Source: Desulforapulum autotrophicum HRM2
GTDB taxonomy: Bacteria; Desulfobacterota; Desulfobacteria; Desulfobacterales; Desulfobacteraceae
Length of the DNA: 64,000 nt
Assembly: GCF_000020365.1 (NCBI RefSeq)
Contig: NC_012108.1
Location: forward strand, 2,170,001-2,234,000
Direction: 5' to 3'
Positions 33,879-42,842 of this stretch are shown here, in pieces. The notes beneath the pieces are model-generated. The model was not told where the DNA came from and ran no database searches. It was given only the letters and a program-made list of their open reading frames with translations. Within the stretch, counting starts at the first letter, position 1, and every line of letters starts with the position of its first letter. Made by a program: the position numbers and the translations under genes.

Positions 33879-34733
33879 ATGAAAACAGGAAAACGACAGA
33901 TTTTGAAAATTCTATCTGCAATTGGGTTGTTCGGAGTTTTTGCGCTTCTGTGTTTTACGAATGCTTATGCTGCCACAAGTTATTCTGTTACTCAATGGGA
34001 TGGGGATAGTTACGAGAGCAGAACTACTGATACTATTTATGGTGATGCAACACATGAGACTACTGCCTGGCAGGCACTTGACACTTATAATGTGGATAAT
34101 GAAAAAACCGACGAATATGGTGTTTTTTGGAGCAGAGATGGTGGTGAAACTTGGGGTCATGAGGATTTATACGTAGGTGATACAGTAACTTTTCAATTCA
34201 ATATGCATAAAGATTTTATTGGCACCCACTACGCAGACCATCTGAAGGCCTGGGTTGACTGGGATAATGATGGTACGTATGACAATACTGATCAAATTGC
34301 TTATTTAGAAAGAAAACTAACGGACAACGAAACTGTATCAACAAATCCATCTACATCATATGTTACTCCCGTTAATCCAAACTTTTTTACCTCGCAAAGT
34401 TTCACAATTGATTCTTCAAATCTTGATGGTTTTTATTTGAGAGCCAGAGTTACTTGCAGTGAATCATTGCTTTATAGATATTATAAGGAAAACAGTAAGT
34501 CGAGATTCTTTAGCGACGACGATCAATTTGAGTGGAATGATCGTGAATCTACGTCGTGGTGGACAAGCTACGAGAACATGTTTGCTGCAACCGGAAATTA
34601 TTGGCAGGGCGAGGTAGAGCAATGGCATATTGGTGTTTCACTTAGTCATACTCCAGAACCTGCTACAATGATGCTGTTCGGATTTGGACTTTTGGGTATT
34701 GCAAGGATTGGCAGAAAAAGAAAACAAATATAA
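33879..34733 (+). CDS. PEP-CTERM sorting-signal protein
   Basis: 284 residues, ATG at 33879 with GGAGAGG upstream. A signal peptide covers about 1-31 (cleavage near AYA-ATS). The mature part is a beta-rich secreted domain ending in GEVEQWHIGV, similar to the GEVED domains of surface proteins. The C-terminus has the sorting signal TPEPATMMLFGFGLLGIARIGRKRK (PEP at about 259-261, a transmembrane helix, then a basic tail). XrtA at 54457 is the likely processing enzyme. A sigma-54 promoter drives it. Confidence 0.93.
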   Translation: MKTGKRQILKILSAIGLFGVFALLCFTNAYAATSYSVTQWDGDSYESRTTDTIYGDATHETTAWQALDTYNVDNEKTDEYGVFWSRDGGETWGHEDLYVGDTVTFQFNMHKDFIGTHYADHLKAWVDWDNDGTYDNTDQIAYLERKLTDNETVSTNPSTSYVTPVNPNFFTSQSFTIDSSNLDGFYLRARVTCSESLLYRYYKENSKSRFFSDDDQFEWNDRESTSWWTSYENMFAATGNYWQGEVEQWHIGVSLSHTPEPATMMLFGFGLLGIARIGRKRKQI

Positions 34734-34762
34734 GGTTTGTACATAATTTAGCGTTTCTTTTA

Positions 34763-34800
34763 AAGGCAGGGTCAGAGGAAATCTTCTACCCTGCCTTTTC
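34763..34800 (+). terminator. Terminator after PEP-CTERM gene
   Basis: A perfect 10-bp stem AAGGCAGGGT/ACCCTGCCTT, extended by AGA/TCT in the loop, is followed by TTCTT. The symmetrical A/T flanks could also work for the minus strand. Confidence 0.85.
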
Positions 34801-34939
34801 TTATTTTGCCCAACGCATAACTGGCGCTACTCGGGTTGTGATTATCAATCTGAATAGGCTTGGATGTTTAAACACATCACCGACAATGGGAATGGATAAC
34901 GGAACCGCAAGGGAATCATTTTACCGCATTCCCTATCTT

Positions 34940-37303
34940 TTATTCACCAATGATATTTCGGGCCTCGCGTGCGCCTTTGATGTTTGGATTTAATTTCAAG
35001 GCGATCTTCATGTGTTCCCTTGCTTTTTCATATCGGCCAGTATCGTAATATGCCCACCCTATATGGAGATGTGAAAAGGCGCTGTCAGGATTGAGTTTAA
35101 TACTTTCCGTTAGTTTGAAAATTGCCAGATCATACGCTCTTTGTTTGTAGTAAACCCATCCCAGGGTATCCAGGATATTGGGATCGTTGGGGGTCTGTGA
35201 TTCCGCAATTTGTGCCAGGTGAAGGGCTTTTTGTAACTCGTTGCCTTCTTCGGCCAGGATGTAGGCAAGATCATTTGCTGCCGTTGGTAAATCATCCTTC
35301 ATTTCTAAAGCAGTTGTCAGGTATTCTTTTGCTTTGTTCGTATCGTTTTTTGATTGATAGAGTCGGCTCAAATTCATGTAAGCCGGAAAATATCTGGAAT
35401 CATAGGAAAGAATGAGTTCATAATATTTTATGGCCATAAAATTATTGTTTTCGATTTCAGCTAATTTTGCCAGGGCTTCGTAAGAGGGCGTTGTCTTTCC
35501 ATAGGTTTTAATGGACTTATTAAAGTATTGCTTTGCCTGATCAATCGATTTGTCTGAAACAGCGATTTTACCTAATAAGAAATAAATATATCCTTTTGCC
35601 CTTGGAGTCAGATCAGGATGTTTGAAATGAGTGCTCAATGTTTTGATGCTGAGTTCTCGCTGGTTGCTACTCATATAAGTGGTTATAAGATAGCGGAGCG
35701 CTTCCATATTCATCGGTTCCAACGTTAGTGCTTTTTTGAAGTCTTCGATGGCTTTTGATGGTTTATTGGTTAAATTATATATCAATCCAAGTTTTACATA
35801 TGCTGGTGAAAATTTCGGATACAGGTCAACAATTTGATAAAATATCTTTTCAGCTGTTTTCCATTCTTTTTCCATTATTTTTAAATTGCCAAACATATAA
35901 AGCGCTCTAAAATTTTCAGGCATAAGCTGTAAAACGTAGGTAATTTGTTTGTCAGCTAAATTGAGATCATTGTCTTTTATATATAAATCTGCCAGTAGCA
36001 GTCTTGCCATGAAATGTTCTGGTGAAAGTTCAATCGCTTGTTTAAGGCTTTGTATTGCCATGCGTCGTTTCCAGATTTCAATGCTTAAAGTTCCTGATGC
36101 AGCCATTTTGAGATCTTGGGCCGGCAGGTCCTTAAGATCTTCCTCAACAAGGCAGAGGGCTTTAAGATAATAGGCGGGAACAACACTATTATCAATGGCG
36201 ATGAGGTCTTCAAGGCTCGCCAGTGCCTTTGAGTACTCTTTTTTTTCGATTAAAAGTTTGCTTAATAATAACCTGGCATTGGAATGATTGGATTCTTTTT
36301 TTAATATTATGGTGGCTTGTTCTTTTGCTTTTTCAAACTCCTTAAGTTCAAAATAAACATTTGCCAGATCAGATCGAATGTCCGGGTCATTCTTTATTGA
36401 TAAAACCTTGTTAAAAGAATTTACAGCGGATTTGTAATTTTTGGTTCGAACATAAAATGTTCCAAGGTTATATAGAGGGAGATAATCTTTTTTGTTTGAT
36501 TCTTGTACGGCTTGTAAGTAAATTTTTTCTGCTTTTTTTAGCTGATTCCGGGACGCATAAAAGTCAGCCAGTTTTGAAAGTTTTGGGATATGATTTTTTG
36601 GTGTATTTGTTAAATAAACCAGCAGACTTTCGGCTTTCTCAAACATTTTTTTGTCTTTATAAATGGCAAGCAGTTCCTCATAGGGCTCATCAATGGAATT
36701 GTCAATCGAGATGGCCTTTAAGTAGGCGGCTTCAGACTTTTCAAAATCATTTTTGTCATAATAGAATAAAAATCCGAGGAACGCGTAGAGATGGGCGTTG
36801 CCAGGTTCTATGCTAATTGCTTTATCTAATGTTTTGATAGCAGCATCAATGTTTCTTTCCTGAACCTGTGCGGTTGCCAATAGGTGAAGCGCTTTAGTAT
36901 TTTCCGGTTGTTTTGCCAGTATGTTTTGCGCCGTTTCTCGAGCTTTTTTGGTCTGCCTGCCTAAAATAAACACCTGCCCGAGTCTGAATTGTGCATCCAT
37001 GTTATCTGGATTGATGGTCGTTGCATTAATCAGTGCCACAAGCTCATTCTTCGGTTTTTCCAGCTTTCTGTATACCTCACTCAACTTGAGGTAAGCTTCA
37101 TCATTGCTCGGCTCTTTTTGTATGACATTTCTAAATTCGATTTCGGCTTCTTTTAATTTGTTTTCTGCAAGATAAGCCACCGCAGCATTAAAATGATTTT
37201 GAGTGTTTTTTTTATCGTTTGAACATGAGAACAGGCATGAAACGGTCAGAATGCAGATTAAAGACAGACCTAAGAAAGTTCTTCCAGTGGTAAATAATTT
37301 CAT
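34940..37303 (-). CDS. prsT: PEP-CTERM system TPR-repeat lipoprotein (PrsT-type)
   Basis: 787 residues. A lipoprotein signal peptide (LICILTVSCLFSC, Cys in the mid-20s) is followed by about 20 tetratricopeptide repeats over the whole length, e.g. AEIEFRNVIQKEPSNDEAYLKLSEVYRK, and a last unit SIKLNPDSAFSHLHIGWAYYDTGRYEKAREHMKIALKLNP. This matches the PEP-CTERM TPR lipoprotein family, which is usually near exosortase loci and somewhat longer (about 900 residues). It is probably anchored at the outer membrane or inner face and scaffolds polymer assembly. It lies between the PEP-CTERM gene and the two-component genes. Confidence 0.85.
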   Translation of the reverse strand: MKLFTTGRTFLGLSLICILTVSCLFSCSNDKKNTQNHFNAAVAYLAENKLKEAEIEFRNVIQKEPSNDEAYLKLSEVYRKLEKPKNELVALINATTINPDNMDAQFRLGQVFILGRQTKKARETAQNILAKQPENTKALHLLATAQVQERNIDAAIKTLDKAISIEPGNAHLYAFLGFLFYYDKNDFEKSEAAYLKAISIDNSIDEPYEELLAIYKDKKMFEKAESLLVYLTNTPKNHIPKLSKLADFYASRNQLKKAEKIYLQAVQESNKKDYLPLYNLGTFYVRTKNYKSAVNSFNKVLSIKNDPDIRSDLANVYFELKEFEKAKEQATIILKKESNHSNARLLLSKLLIEKKEYSKALASLEDLIAIDNSVVPAYYLKALCLVEEDLKDLPAQDLKMAASGTLSIEIWKRRMAIQSLKQAIELSPEHFMARLLLADLYIKDNDLNLADKQITYVLQLMPENFRALYMFGNLKIMEKEWKTAEKIFYQIVDLYPKFSPAYVKLGLIYNLTNKPSKAIEDFKKALTLEPMNMEALRYLITTYMSSNQRELSIKTLSTHFKHPDLTPRAKGYIYFLLGKIAVSDKSIDQAKQYFNKSIKTYGKTTPSYEALAKLAEIENNNFMAIKYYELILSYDSRYFPAYMNLSRLYQSKNDTNKAKEYLTTALEMKDDLPTAANDLAYILAEEGNELQKALHLAQIAESQTPNDPNILDTLGWVYYKQRAYDLAIFKLTESIKLNPDSAFSHLHIGWAYYDTGRYEKAREHMKIALKLNPNIKGAREARNIIGE

Positions 37304-37512
37304 TATTAAACCCTATGGTTATATTGGTTTTTATGCCTGCCCCATGGGAGGCAATTGTCTTTTGGCCCAATCAACAACATATAATCCTGATGTATATACG
37401 TATTTTTCAAAATATCAACCTCGAAACTCCAAGGCAAGTGCATACTGTTAATGCGTTAAAAATTATTTTGAAGCGCTGGAAAATTTTAAAAAGGATATTT
37501 CCAGGTCGTCTC

Positions 37513-38931
37513 CTAAAAGGGCCCGGCCCGTTGTTTGATGCGCCTGTTCAAGGCCTGGCGCGAGATGCCAAGCATTCTGGCCGCCATGGCCTGGTTGCCT
37601 CCAGATCTTTGAATGGCCTCGTTTACCAGCAGGTCGCAGGCCTGTTTCAGGGTGGGCAGGATCGAAAATGTGGAAAAGTCTACCAGGGAAGAGGCCGGGG
37701 GTGACAGGTCTGAACCCGTTTGTCCGGGTGTGGACCCATTGATGGCCGATGCCATGTGGTGTTCAAAAATTTGCAGGTCAAGGGTGTTGCCCATGCAGGT
37801 TGACACCCCATCAAACACCATGGCCTCAAGCTCCCTGACGTTTCCTGGAAACGGGTAGACAATGAGCCGTTTAAAAATACGATTATCCACGGCCGGTGGG
37901 TCGCGATCCAGGGTCTGGCAGGCTTTTTGAACAAAATGATTGACCAGGGGGGCAATGTCTTCGGGTCGATTTCTCAGGGGCGGCAGGTGGACGTGGTGGG
38001 TCATGAGCCTGAAGTAAAGATCCCGCCTGAATTTTTTGCTGTTGCTCAGATCTTTCGAGTCAAGGTTGGTTGCCGCAATGATCCTGGCATCTGAGTACCG
38101 GGTCCGGTCGTCGCCGGTTCTGAGGTATTCCCGGTCCTGGATAAGGCCCAGAAGTTTAACCTGGGAGGAGACTGAAAGATCCCCTATTTCGTCAAGGAAC
38201 AGGGTGCCGTTGCCCGCCTTTTTCACAAGCCCGGGCCGTACACTGTCTGCCCCTGTGTAGGCGCCCTTTGCATGGCCGAACAGGGTGTCGGAAAACATGG
38301 CGTCGTCAAGTCCTGCTGCATTGATTTTGACAAACTTGCCCTGGCGCTGGCTGATTTCATGGGCGGCCCTGGCAATCAGGTCCTTGCCCGTACCGGTTTC
38401 ACCGGTGATGAACAAAGGCTGGGAGGTGGAGGCAATGGACTCCACATACCTGAATATGGATTCCATTGCCTTGTTGCGGGTGACAATGGGATCAAAGGCT
38501 TTTGAGATTCCCCTTTCACTGTCAAGGAGGGTGGTGCTGAGGCGGTTTATCTCAAATTTCATTTCAGCATATTCCATGGTGTGCCGGCACACCGAGGCGA
38601 GCCGCCCGGGTTCCACGGGTTTTGACAAGAAATCATGGGCGCCCTGTCTCATGCAGGCAACGGCCGTGTCAACATCGCTTGAGGCCGTGACCACCACCAC
38701 GGGTATGTGGGGGTGGTGCTCGGTTATCCGGGCAAGGATCTCCCGGCCTGAAATTTCCGGCATCATAAGGTCGAGAAAGACCATGCCCACATCGTTCTGG
38801 TCCAGGATTTCCATGACCTTTGACGATGCATCGCAGGTGATGATGTTTTTGATGCCGTTGTACTTGAGTTCCGTTGAAAAACCGGTCAGGATATGGGCCT
38901 CATCGTCCACAATAAGAACAAATTTTGTCAA
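37513..38931 (-). CDS. Sigma-54-dependent response regulator
   Basis: 472 residues from a TTG at 38931 (AAGGAG 7 nt upstream), beginning MTKFVLIVDDEAHI. Receiver domain with phospho-Asp in VFLDLMMPE (about residue 54), AAA+ domain with Walker A GETGTGKD (about 170), sigma-54 contact loop GAYTGA (about 226) in place of the common GAFTGA, Walker B FLDEIGDL, and a Fis-type HTH at the end (GNQAMAARMLGISRQALNRRIKQ). The gene starts one base after the kinase stop. It is a good candidate activator for the two -24/-12 promoters in the window. Confidence 0.93.
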   Translation of the reverse strand: MTKFVLIVDDEAHILTGFSTELKYNGIKNIITCDASSKVMEILDQNDVGMVFLDLMMPEISGREILARITEHHPHIPVVVVTASSDVDTAVACMRQGAHDFLSKPVEPGRLASVCRHTMEYAEMKFEINRLSTTLLDSERGISKAFDPIVTRNKAMESIFRYVESIASTSQPLFITGETGTGKDLIARAAHEISQRQGKFVKINAAGLDDAMFSDTLFGHAKGAYTGADSVRPGLVKKAGNGTLFLDEIGDLSVSSQVKLLGLIQDREYLRTGDDRTRYSDARIIAATNLDSKDLSNSKKFRRDLYFRLMTHHVHLPPLRNRPEDIAPLVNHFVQKACQTLDRDPPAVDNRIFKRLIVYPFPGNVRELEAMVFDGVSTCMGNTLDLQIFEHHMASAINGSTPGQTGSDLSPPASSLVDFSTFSILPTLKQACDLLVNEAIQRSGGNQAMAARMLGISRQALNRRIKQRAGPF

Positions 38932-38932
38932 A

Positions 38933-40096
38933 TTAATCTCCTTCCATGGCAGGAAATCCAACAACAACCGAGGTGCCGGTTCCGGGTTCAGAGTGAAATT
39001 CGATCCAGCCATGGTGCTCTTTTACGATTTTTTGGGTGATGGTGAGCCCAAGGCCCGTGCCCTTGATTGCTGCCTTTGTGGTGAAAAACGGGTCATAAAT
39101 TCGTTCCAGGGTCTGGGGGTCAATACCGCACCCCTGGTCAATCACCTTAAATATCACATCCGTCTTGCCTGATTTTGCTGAACGCCTGGTTTGCGTTTCA
39201 AGGGTAATCTGCTGGTCCTCATGGGTCAGGGCCTGGCAGGCGTTGAGAACCAGATTGATGACCACCTGCTCCAGGCGTTGGGGAATGCCTGCAATGGGGG
39301 CAGGGGACTTGTCAAGATGTGTATAAAAATGATGGGTGGATTTTTGGATCTCATTGGTCAGGAAGATCAGCGCTGTCTGGATGACGCTGTTCAGACAAAC
39401 CGGCACAAAGGCGGCATGGGGATCGGGCCGGGAGAATGATCGAAGGCTTTTGACAATGGTGTCGATGCGGCGGGCCCCGTCGGTGATGCCCTGCAGCAGT
39501 TTGGGAACAATTTCTTTTATTTCGCTGGCCGTCAACCCTCCGGCCACAAGATCCGGGTTCTGCAGCCGATCGTCAATGGTTTCTGCAAGGTCGCCCCAGA
39601 GCCGTTCGAGCAACGGTGCATTGGTTGTGATAAATGCGTTGGGGTTGCTGATCTCATGGGCCATGCCGGCCACCAGGGTGCCAAGATTGATGAGGGTTGA
39701 GGCGTGGTGCATCTGCTGGTCCGTGCACTCATTTTTATCCTGGAACTTGCGGTGCAATTCCAGGGCCCGGATGTTTTCAGTGATATCTTTTTCCATCAAG
39801 GCAAAGCCGTTGAGTCTTTGGTTGTCATCAAAGGCGGGCCACACCGACAATTCCTTGATTCGATCGCCTTGGTCGAACTGAAAGCTGCGGGTGGCACGTT
39901 TTCGGATCACCTTGGCTATTTCTTTTTTCCATTCAGCGGCAAGGGTAAAGGGGATGTGTTCCCATATGGTTGTGGTGCCCAAATCCCCCTGTTTAAACCC
40001 GTATCGCTCCATGGCGGACCGGTTAGCCCTGAGAACGGTTCCGCAGCCATTGATCAAAAAAAGAGGAAGGTCCATGCTGTTGACAAGCTGGTCCAC
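38933..40096 (-). CDS. PAS-containing sensor histidine kinase
   Basis: 387 residues starting at a GTG (40096, AGGA upstream). An N-terminal PAS domain (about 1-115, LPLFLINGCGTVLRANRSAMERYGF) is followed by an H-box AGMAHEISNPNAF (His about residue 148) and an HATPase with N-box LVLNACQA, G1 DQGCGIDP, F-box YDPFFTTK and GTGLGLTI. There are no transmembrane segments, so it senses a cytoplasmic or protein signal like NtrB. It is paired with the sigma-54 activator downstream. Confidence 0.93.
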   Translation of the reverse strand: MDQLVNSMDLPLFLINGCGTVLRANRSAMERYGFKQGDLGTTTIWEHIPFTLAAEWKKEIAKVIRKRATRSFQFDQGDRIKELSVWPAFDDNQRLNGFALMEKDITENIRALELHRKFQDKNECTDQQMHHASTLINLGTLVAGMAHEISNPNAFITTNAPLLERLWGDLAETIDDRLQNPDLVAGGLTASEIKEIVPKLLQGITDGARRIDTIVKSLRSFSRPDPHAAFVPVCLNSVIQTALIFLTNEIQKSTHHFYTHLDKSPAPIAGIPQRLEQVVINLVLNACQALTHEDQQITLETQTRRSAKSGKTDVIFKVIDQGCGIDPQTLERIYDPFFTTKAAIKGTGLGLTITQKIVKEHHGWIEFHSEPGTGTSVVVGFPAMEGD

Positions 40097-40106
40097 AGAA
40101 TTCCTC

Positions 40107-40262
40107 CTAGTCCATGCCCATGGATTCTTGTATGCGCTGGATTTCGGCCTTGAGTTCCTGTTCTTCCTTGGGGGTCAGGGTTGATGTGGCAAGGCGTCGT
40201 TTAAGGGCCATGAGGATCATTTCCTGGCGGTACTCGTTGCATGTGTATTTGTTTGAAGCCAT
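40107..40262 (-). CDS. Small helical protein of the two-component operon
   Basis: A 51-residue frame, ATG at 40262 (MASNKYTCNEYRQEMILMAL..), stop at 40107. It lies 10 bp before the kinase GTG on the same strand. The sequence is one long charged helix pair (LKRRL, then TPKEEQELKAEIQRIQES). Such tiny helical proteins before a kinase may be structural partners; no function is known. Its tight spacing and codon use support it as a real gene. Confidence 0.7.
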   Translation of the reverse strand: MASNKYTCNEYRQEMILMALKRRLATSTLTPKEEQELKAEIQRIQESMGMD

Positions 40263-40348
40263 TTTTTGTGTTTATAACTCCCCTTGTGTGAAAGAATTAA
40301 ATATAATATGGGATAGGAAATCAAGTCAACGTGTAAAAAAGGAGACTA

Positions 40349-40705
40349 ATGGTGGGGCCCGGCATCGAGAAACTCAAGGCCCTTGAGCGGCGGATCAAGG
40401 ACCTTGGCATAAACAAAGCGGATATTGAGGAAAAGTTTGTCAAGGGTTCGGGAAGGGGCGGGCAGAAGGTGAACAAGACTTCGGTGGCTGTTTTTCTGCG
40501 TCATTTGCCCACTGGAATAACCGTGAAGTGCGGGTCGGAACGTTCCCAGCACCTGAACCGTTTCCTTGCCCTTCGCCGTCTGGTTGACAGGATTGAGGCC
40601 TGCATGACAGGCATGGAAGGCAGGACCGGGGTTGATCCAACGGTCCAGCGGCGCATCAAACAGAAGCAAAAAAGAAAAAAACGGTCCAGGCAGAAGCATG
40701 GATAG
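40349..40705 (+). CDS. Peptide-chain-release-factor-like protein
   Basis: 118 residues with a class-I release factor domain 3: VKGSGRGGQKVNKTSVAVFLRHLPTGITVKCGSERSQHLNRFLALRRLVDRI, GGQ at about residues 35-37. A lysine/arginine-rich tail (RRIKQKQKRKKRSRQKHG) recalls ArfB/YaeJ, whose basic tail enters the empty mRNA channel of stalled ribosomes. It lacks codon-reading domains. It is likely a ribosome-rescue hydrolase. The ATG at 40349 has GGAG upstream. Confidence 0.88.
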   Translation: MVGPGIEKLKALERRIKDLGINKADIEEKFVKGSGRGGQKVNKTSVAVFLRHLPTGITVKCGSERSQHLNRFLALRRLVDRIEACMTGMEGRTGVDPTVQRRIKQKQKRKKRSRQKHG

Positions 40706-40775
40706 CTGGGGTGGCCGATTCTGTCGTATTTGGTCCCGTCGAATCTGATTTCGTATCAGTCCCCGTATCATGCCA

Positions 40776-41207
40776 TTAAAAAGCCCCGAGCTGGCAGGGC
40801 CGGATGCGCAACCCCTTGAACTCACAGGCTGAAGATACTTCAACCCGCTTGAGCTTGAGTTCCTTTGCAATGCGCCAGCAGTCATAGCAGGCAATTCTGC
40901 CGTTATCTGCAGCCTGATCCAGCAGATTTTCAAGATCCTCTGGAATGGCATCTACCGGCTGAATCAGCTTAACCCCCTTGCCATAGCCGAACAGGCCAAG
41001 GGAGCAGCGGATCAGCCTCAGTTCCAGAAGATCTGCCTGGGCACCTGCCTCGGCTGGTGTGATTCCGAGTTTCTTTGCAACCCCGTGCAATGCAGCGCAG
41101 GTGATCTGATCCTGCTTGGCCTCTGCTTCAAGCAGTGCCCTCACCTCGGGATTAATTTCGATATTTGAATGTTTTTTTGCGTAATGTCCCCGGTCTAAAT
41201 GTGTCAT
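40776..41207 (-). CDS. Conserved-type hypothetical protein
   Basis: 143 residues. Two similar helical halves: ITCAALHGVAKKLGITPAEAGAQADLLELRLIRCSLGLFGYG and RIACYDCWRIAKELKLKRVEVSSACEFKGLRIRPCQLGAF, each a short HTH-like unit ending in a Cys-containing strand. This internal duplication suggests a pseudo-dimeric DNA- or metal-binding protein. I do not recognise a function. It is divergent from the PEP synthase regulator. Confidence 0.75.
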   Translation of the reverse strand: MTHLDRGHYAKKHSNIEINPEVRALLEAEAKQDQITCAALHGVAKKLGITPAEAGAQADLLELRLIRCSLGLFGYGKGVKLIQPVDAIPEDLENLLDQAADNGRIACYDCWRIAKELKLKRVEVSSACEFKGLRIRPCQLGAF

Positions 41208-41387
41208 ATCTGTCTTCCATGGGTTGATTTAAAGGTTCGGTCTAAGGTATAAATCGGTATGGCAGAAGCACGGTATCTGCCCTGGCCACAACAAATGATA
41301 AAACGCCTCTGTTTGCAATGCCTCGGTAAGCGTTTTATAATAAATCTATTAAATAACACTGAAATTGTGAAAAAAAAAGGAAAAACA

Positions 41388-42242
41388 ATGGGCCTGACCG
41401 AAGATATCCTGAGCAAGAAATTTCATATGATCTATATTGTCTCGTGTGGGGAGGGGATCAATGCCTACCACCTGATCCAGAGCGTTCTTGTTCAGTTCCC
41501 CGGGAACGACATCACCGTTGTAAAGGTCCCCCACATCAGGACCGAATCCCAGGTCGAGGATATTATTGAAAAGGCCAAGGCAACGGACAGCCTCATTGTT
41601 CATACCATTGTTAATCGAGACCTGAGGCATTTTCTGACCTTCAGGGGGATGGCCCAGGAGATTGGCACCATTGACCTCATGGGGCCAGTACTCTCCAAGA
41701 TCGAGAGTTTTCTCGATGATGCCCCCCTTGAGCAGCCCGGGCTATACCGGAAGATCCATCATGTGGATCTTGCCCAGGTGACGGCCATCGAGTTTGCCCT
41801 TGCCCATGATGACGGCATGAACCATGAGGACCTTGCAGAGGCTGAGATTGTTATGGTCGGGCTCTCCCGGGCCGGGAAGACCCCCCTTTCCATGTATATG
41901 GCAGTGATGGGCTGGAAGGTTGCCAATGTGCCCCTGGTGATCGGAGTGCCCATGCCCGAGGTGCTCAAACGCATCGATCGAAGACGTATCATTGCCCTTA
42001 ACATCAACCTTGACCAGCTCAAGGCCCATCGAAAGATGCGTCAGGATAACCTTGGCACTTCGGACATGTACGCCTATACCTCAAAAAAAGATATTTCCCT
42101 GGAGATCGAGGCTGCCAGGCGCTACTACCTTACCCAGGGGTATTCCATGATAGATGTAAGCAACAAGCCCATTGAGACGAGCGCCGAGGAGATCATTGAG
42201 ATGATCACACGCCGATTCAAGGCCGAAGCCCACAAACGGTGA
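41388..42242 (+). CDS. PEP synthase/PPDK regulatory protein (kinase-pyrophosphorylase)
   Basis: 284 residues from the ATG at 41388 (AAAAGGAAAAAC upstream). The DUF299 family signs are present: YIVSCGEGINAYHLIQSVLVQFP, a P-loop VMVGLSRAGKTPLSMYMA (about residues 155-172), VANVPLV and EIEAARRYYLTQGYSMIDVSNKPIETSAEEII. These enzymes reversibly phosphorylate a Thr on phosphoenolpyruvate synthase or pyruvate phosphate dikinase in response to ADP and Pi. It controls the pyruvate/PEP switch, important in anaerobes. Confidence 0.92.
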   Translation: MGLTEDILSKKFHMIYIVSCGEGINAYHLIQSVLVQFPGNDITVVKVPHIRTESQVEDIIEKAKATDSLIVHTIVNRDLRHFLTFRGMAQEIGTIDLMGPVLSKIESFLDDAPLEQPGLYRKIHHVDLAQVTAIEFALAHDDGMNHEDLAEAEIVMVGLSRAGKTPLSMYMAVMGWKVANVPLVIGVPMPEVLKRIDRRRIIALNINLDQLKAHRKMRQDNLGTSDMYAYTSKKDISLEIEAARRYYLTQGYSMIDVSNKPIETSAEEIIEMITRRFKAEAHKR

Positions 42243-42261
42243 GTTTCAGATTGTAAATCAG

Positions 42262-42639
42262 ATGAAGAGATCTGAACATACCGATAATATCAAAGACCGC
42301 CGGGGCGGTGCTGATCTTCTGGCAAGGGCCCTGGCTGTTTTTAATGTGCTCGCCTGGGCTGTGATGGTGCTTATCCTGGTTGTTGCTGAGCGGGCCAAGC
42401 CACAGTTTGAGAGCTTTTTTGACAGGTGCTATCACCTTGATATCAGGACCTGCTGGGACCTTGAGTTTGTCCATTACCTTTTGTGGATCACCATGGCTGG
42501 CATTGTTGCCAGCAGCCTGGGTCTGATCCTTGGGGTTGTCAGGGCAAGAAGACGAACCGATTCAAGCCGTTTCGGGCTTGTGGTCATGGGGCTTTTGTCA
42601 TTTGCCGGTATCTGCAGCATTCTTCTCTTTCTGGTATAG
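42262..42639 (+). CDS. Small integral membrane protein
   Basis: 125 residues with three hydrophobic helices (about 22-44, 70-92 and 102-125) and a soluble loop with two Cys (RCYHLDIRTC). It starts 19 bp after the PPDK regulator, so it may be in the same operon. No family recognised. Confidence 0.7.
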   Translation: MKRSEHTDNIKDRRGGADLLARALAVFNVLAWAVMVLILVVAERAKPQFESFFDRCYHLDIRTCWDLEFVHYLLWITMAGIVASSLGLILGVVRARRRTDSSRFGLVVMGLLSFAGICSILLFLV

Positions 42640-42842
42640 GCTTCCAGTAACGCGCATTTAATACGATTTAAAAATCCTATCCATATTTTGGAAAATTTTA
42701 GTCTGATCAGAAGCCTTAACTCCTTTTCGTGATTCAAGTTGTCTTTGTTTGCTGTCGATGGATGTGAAATATGGGGTTTGCAACACCAATAATGACGACA
42801 ATTCAAGTCTGACCCCATGGATTCAAAGATGGAGAAATCAAT

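Noticed and set aside
41204-41416. Minus-strand 70-codon frame between the hypothetical gene and the PEP synthase regulator
   Set aside because: It lies in a divergent promoter region, is rich in rare residues and has no ribosome site.
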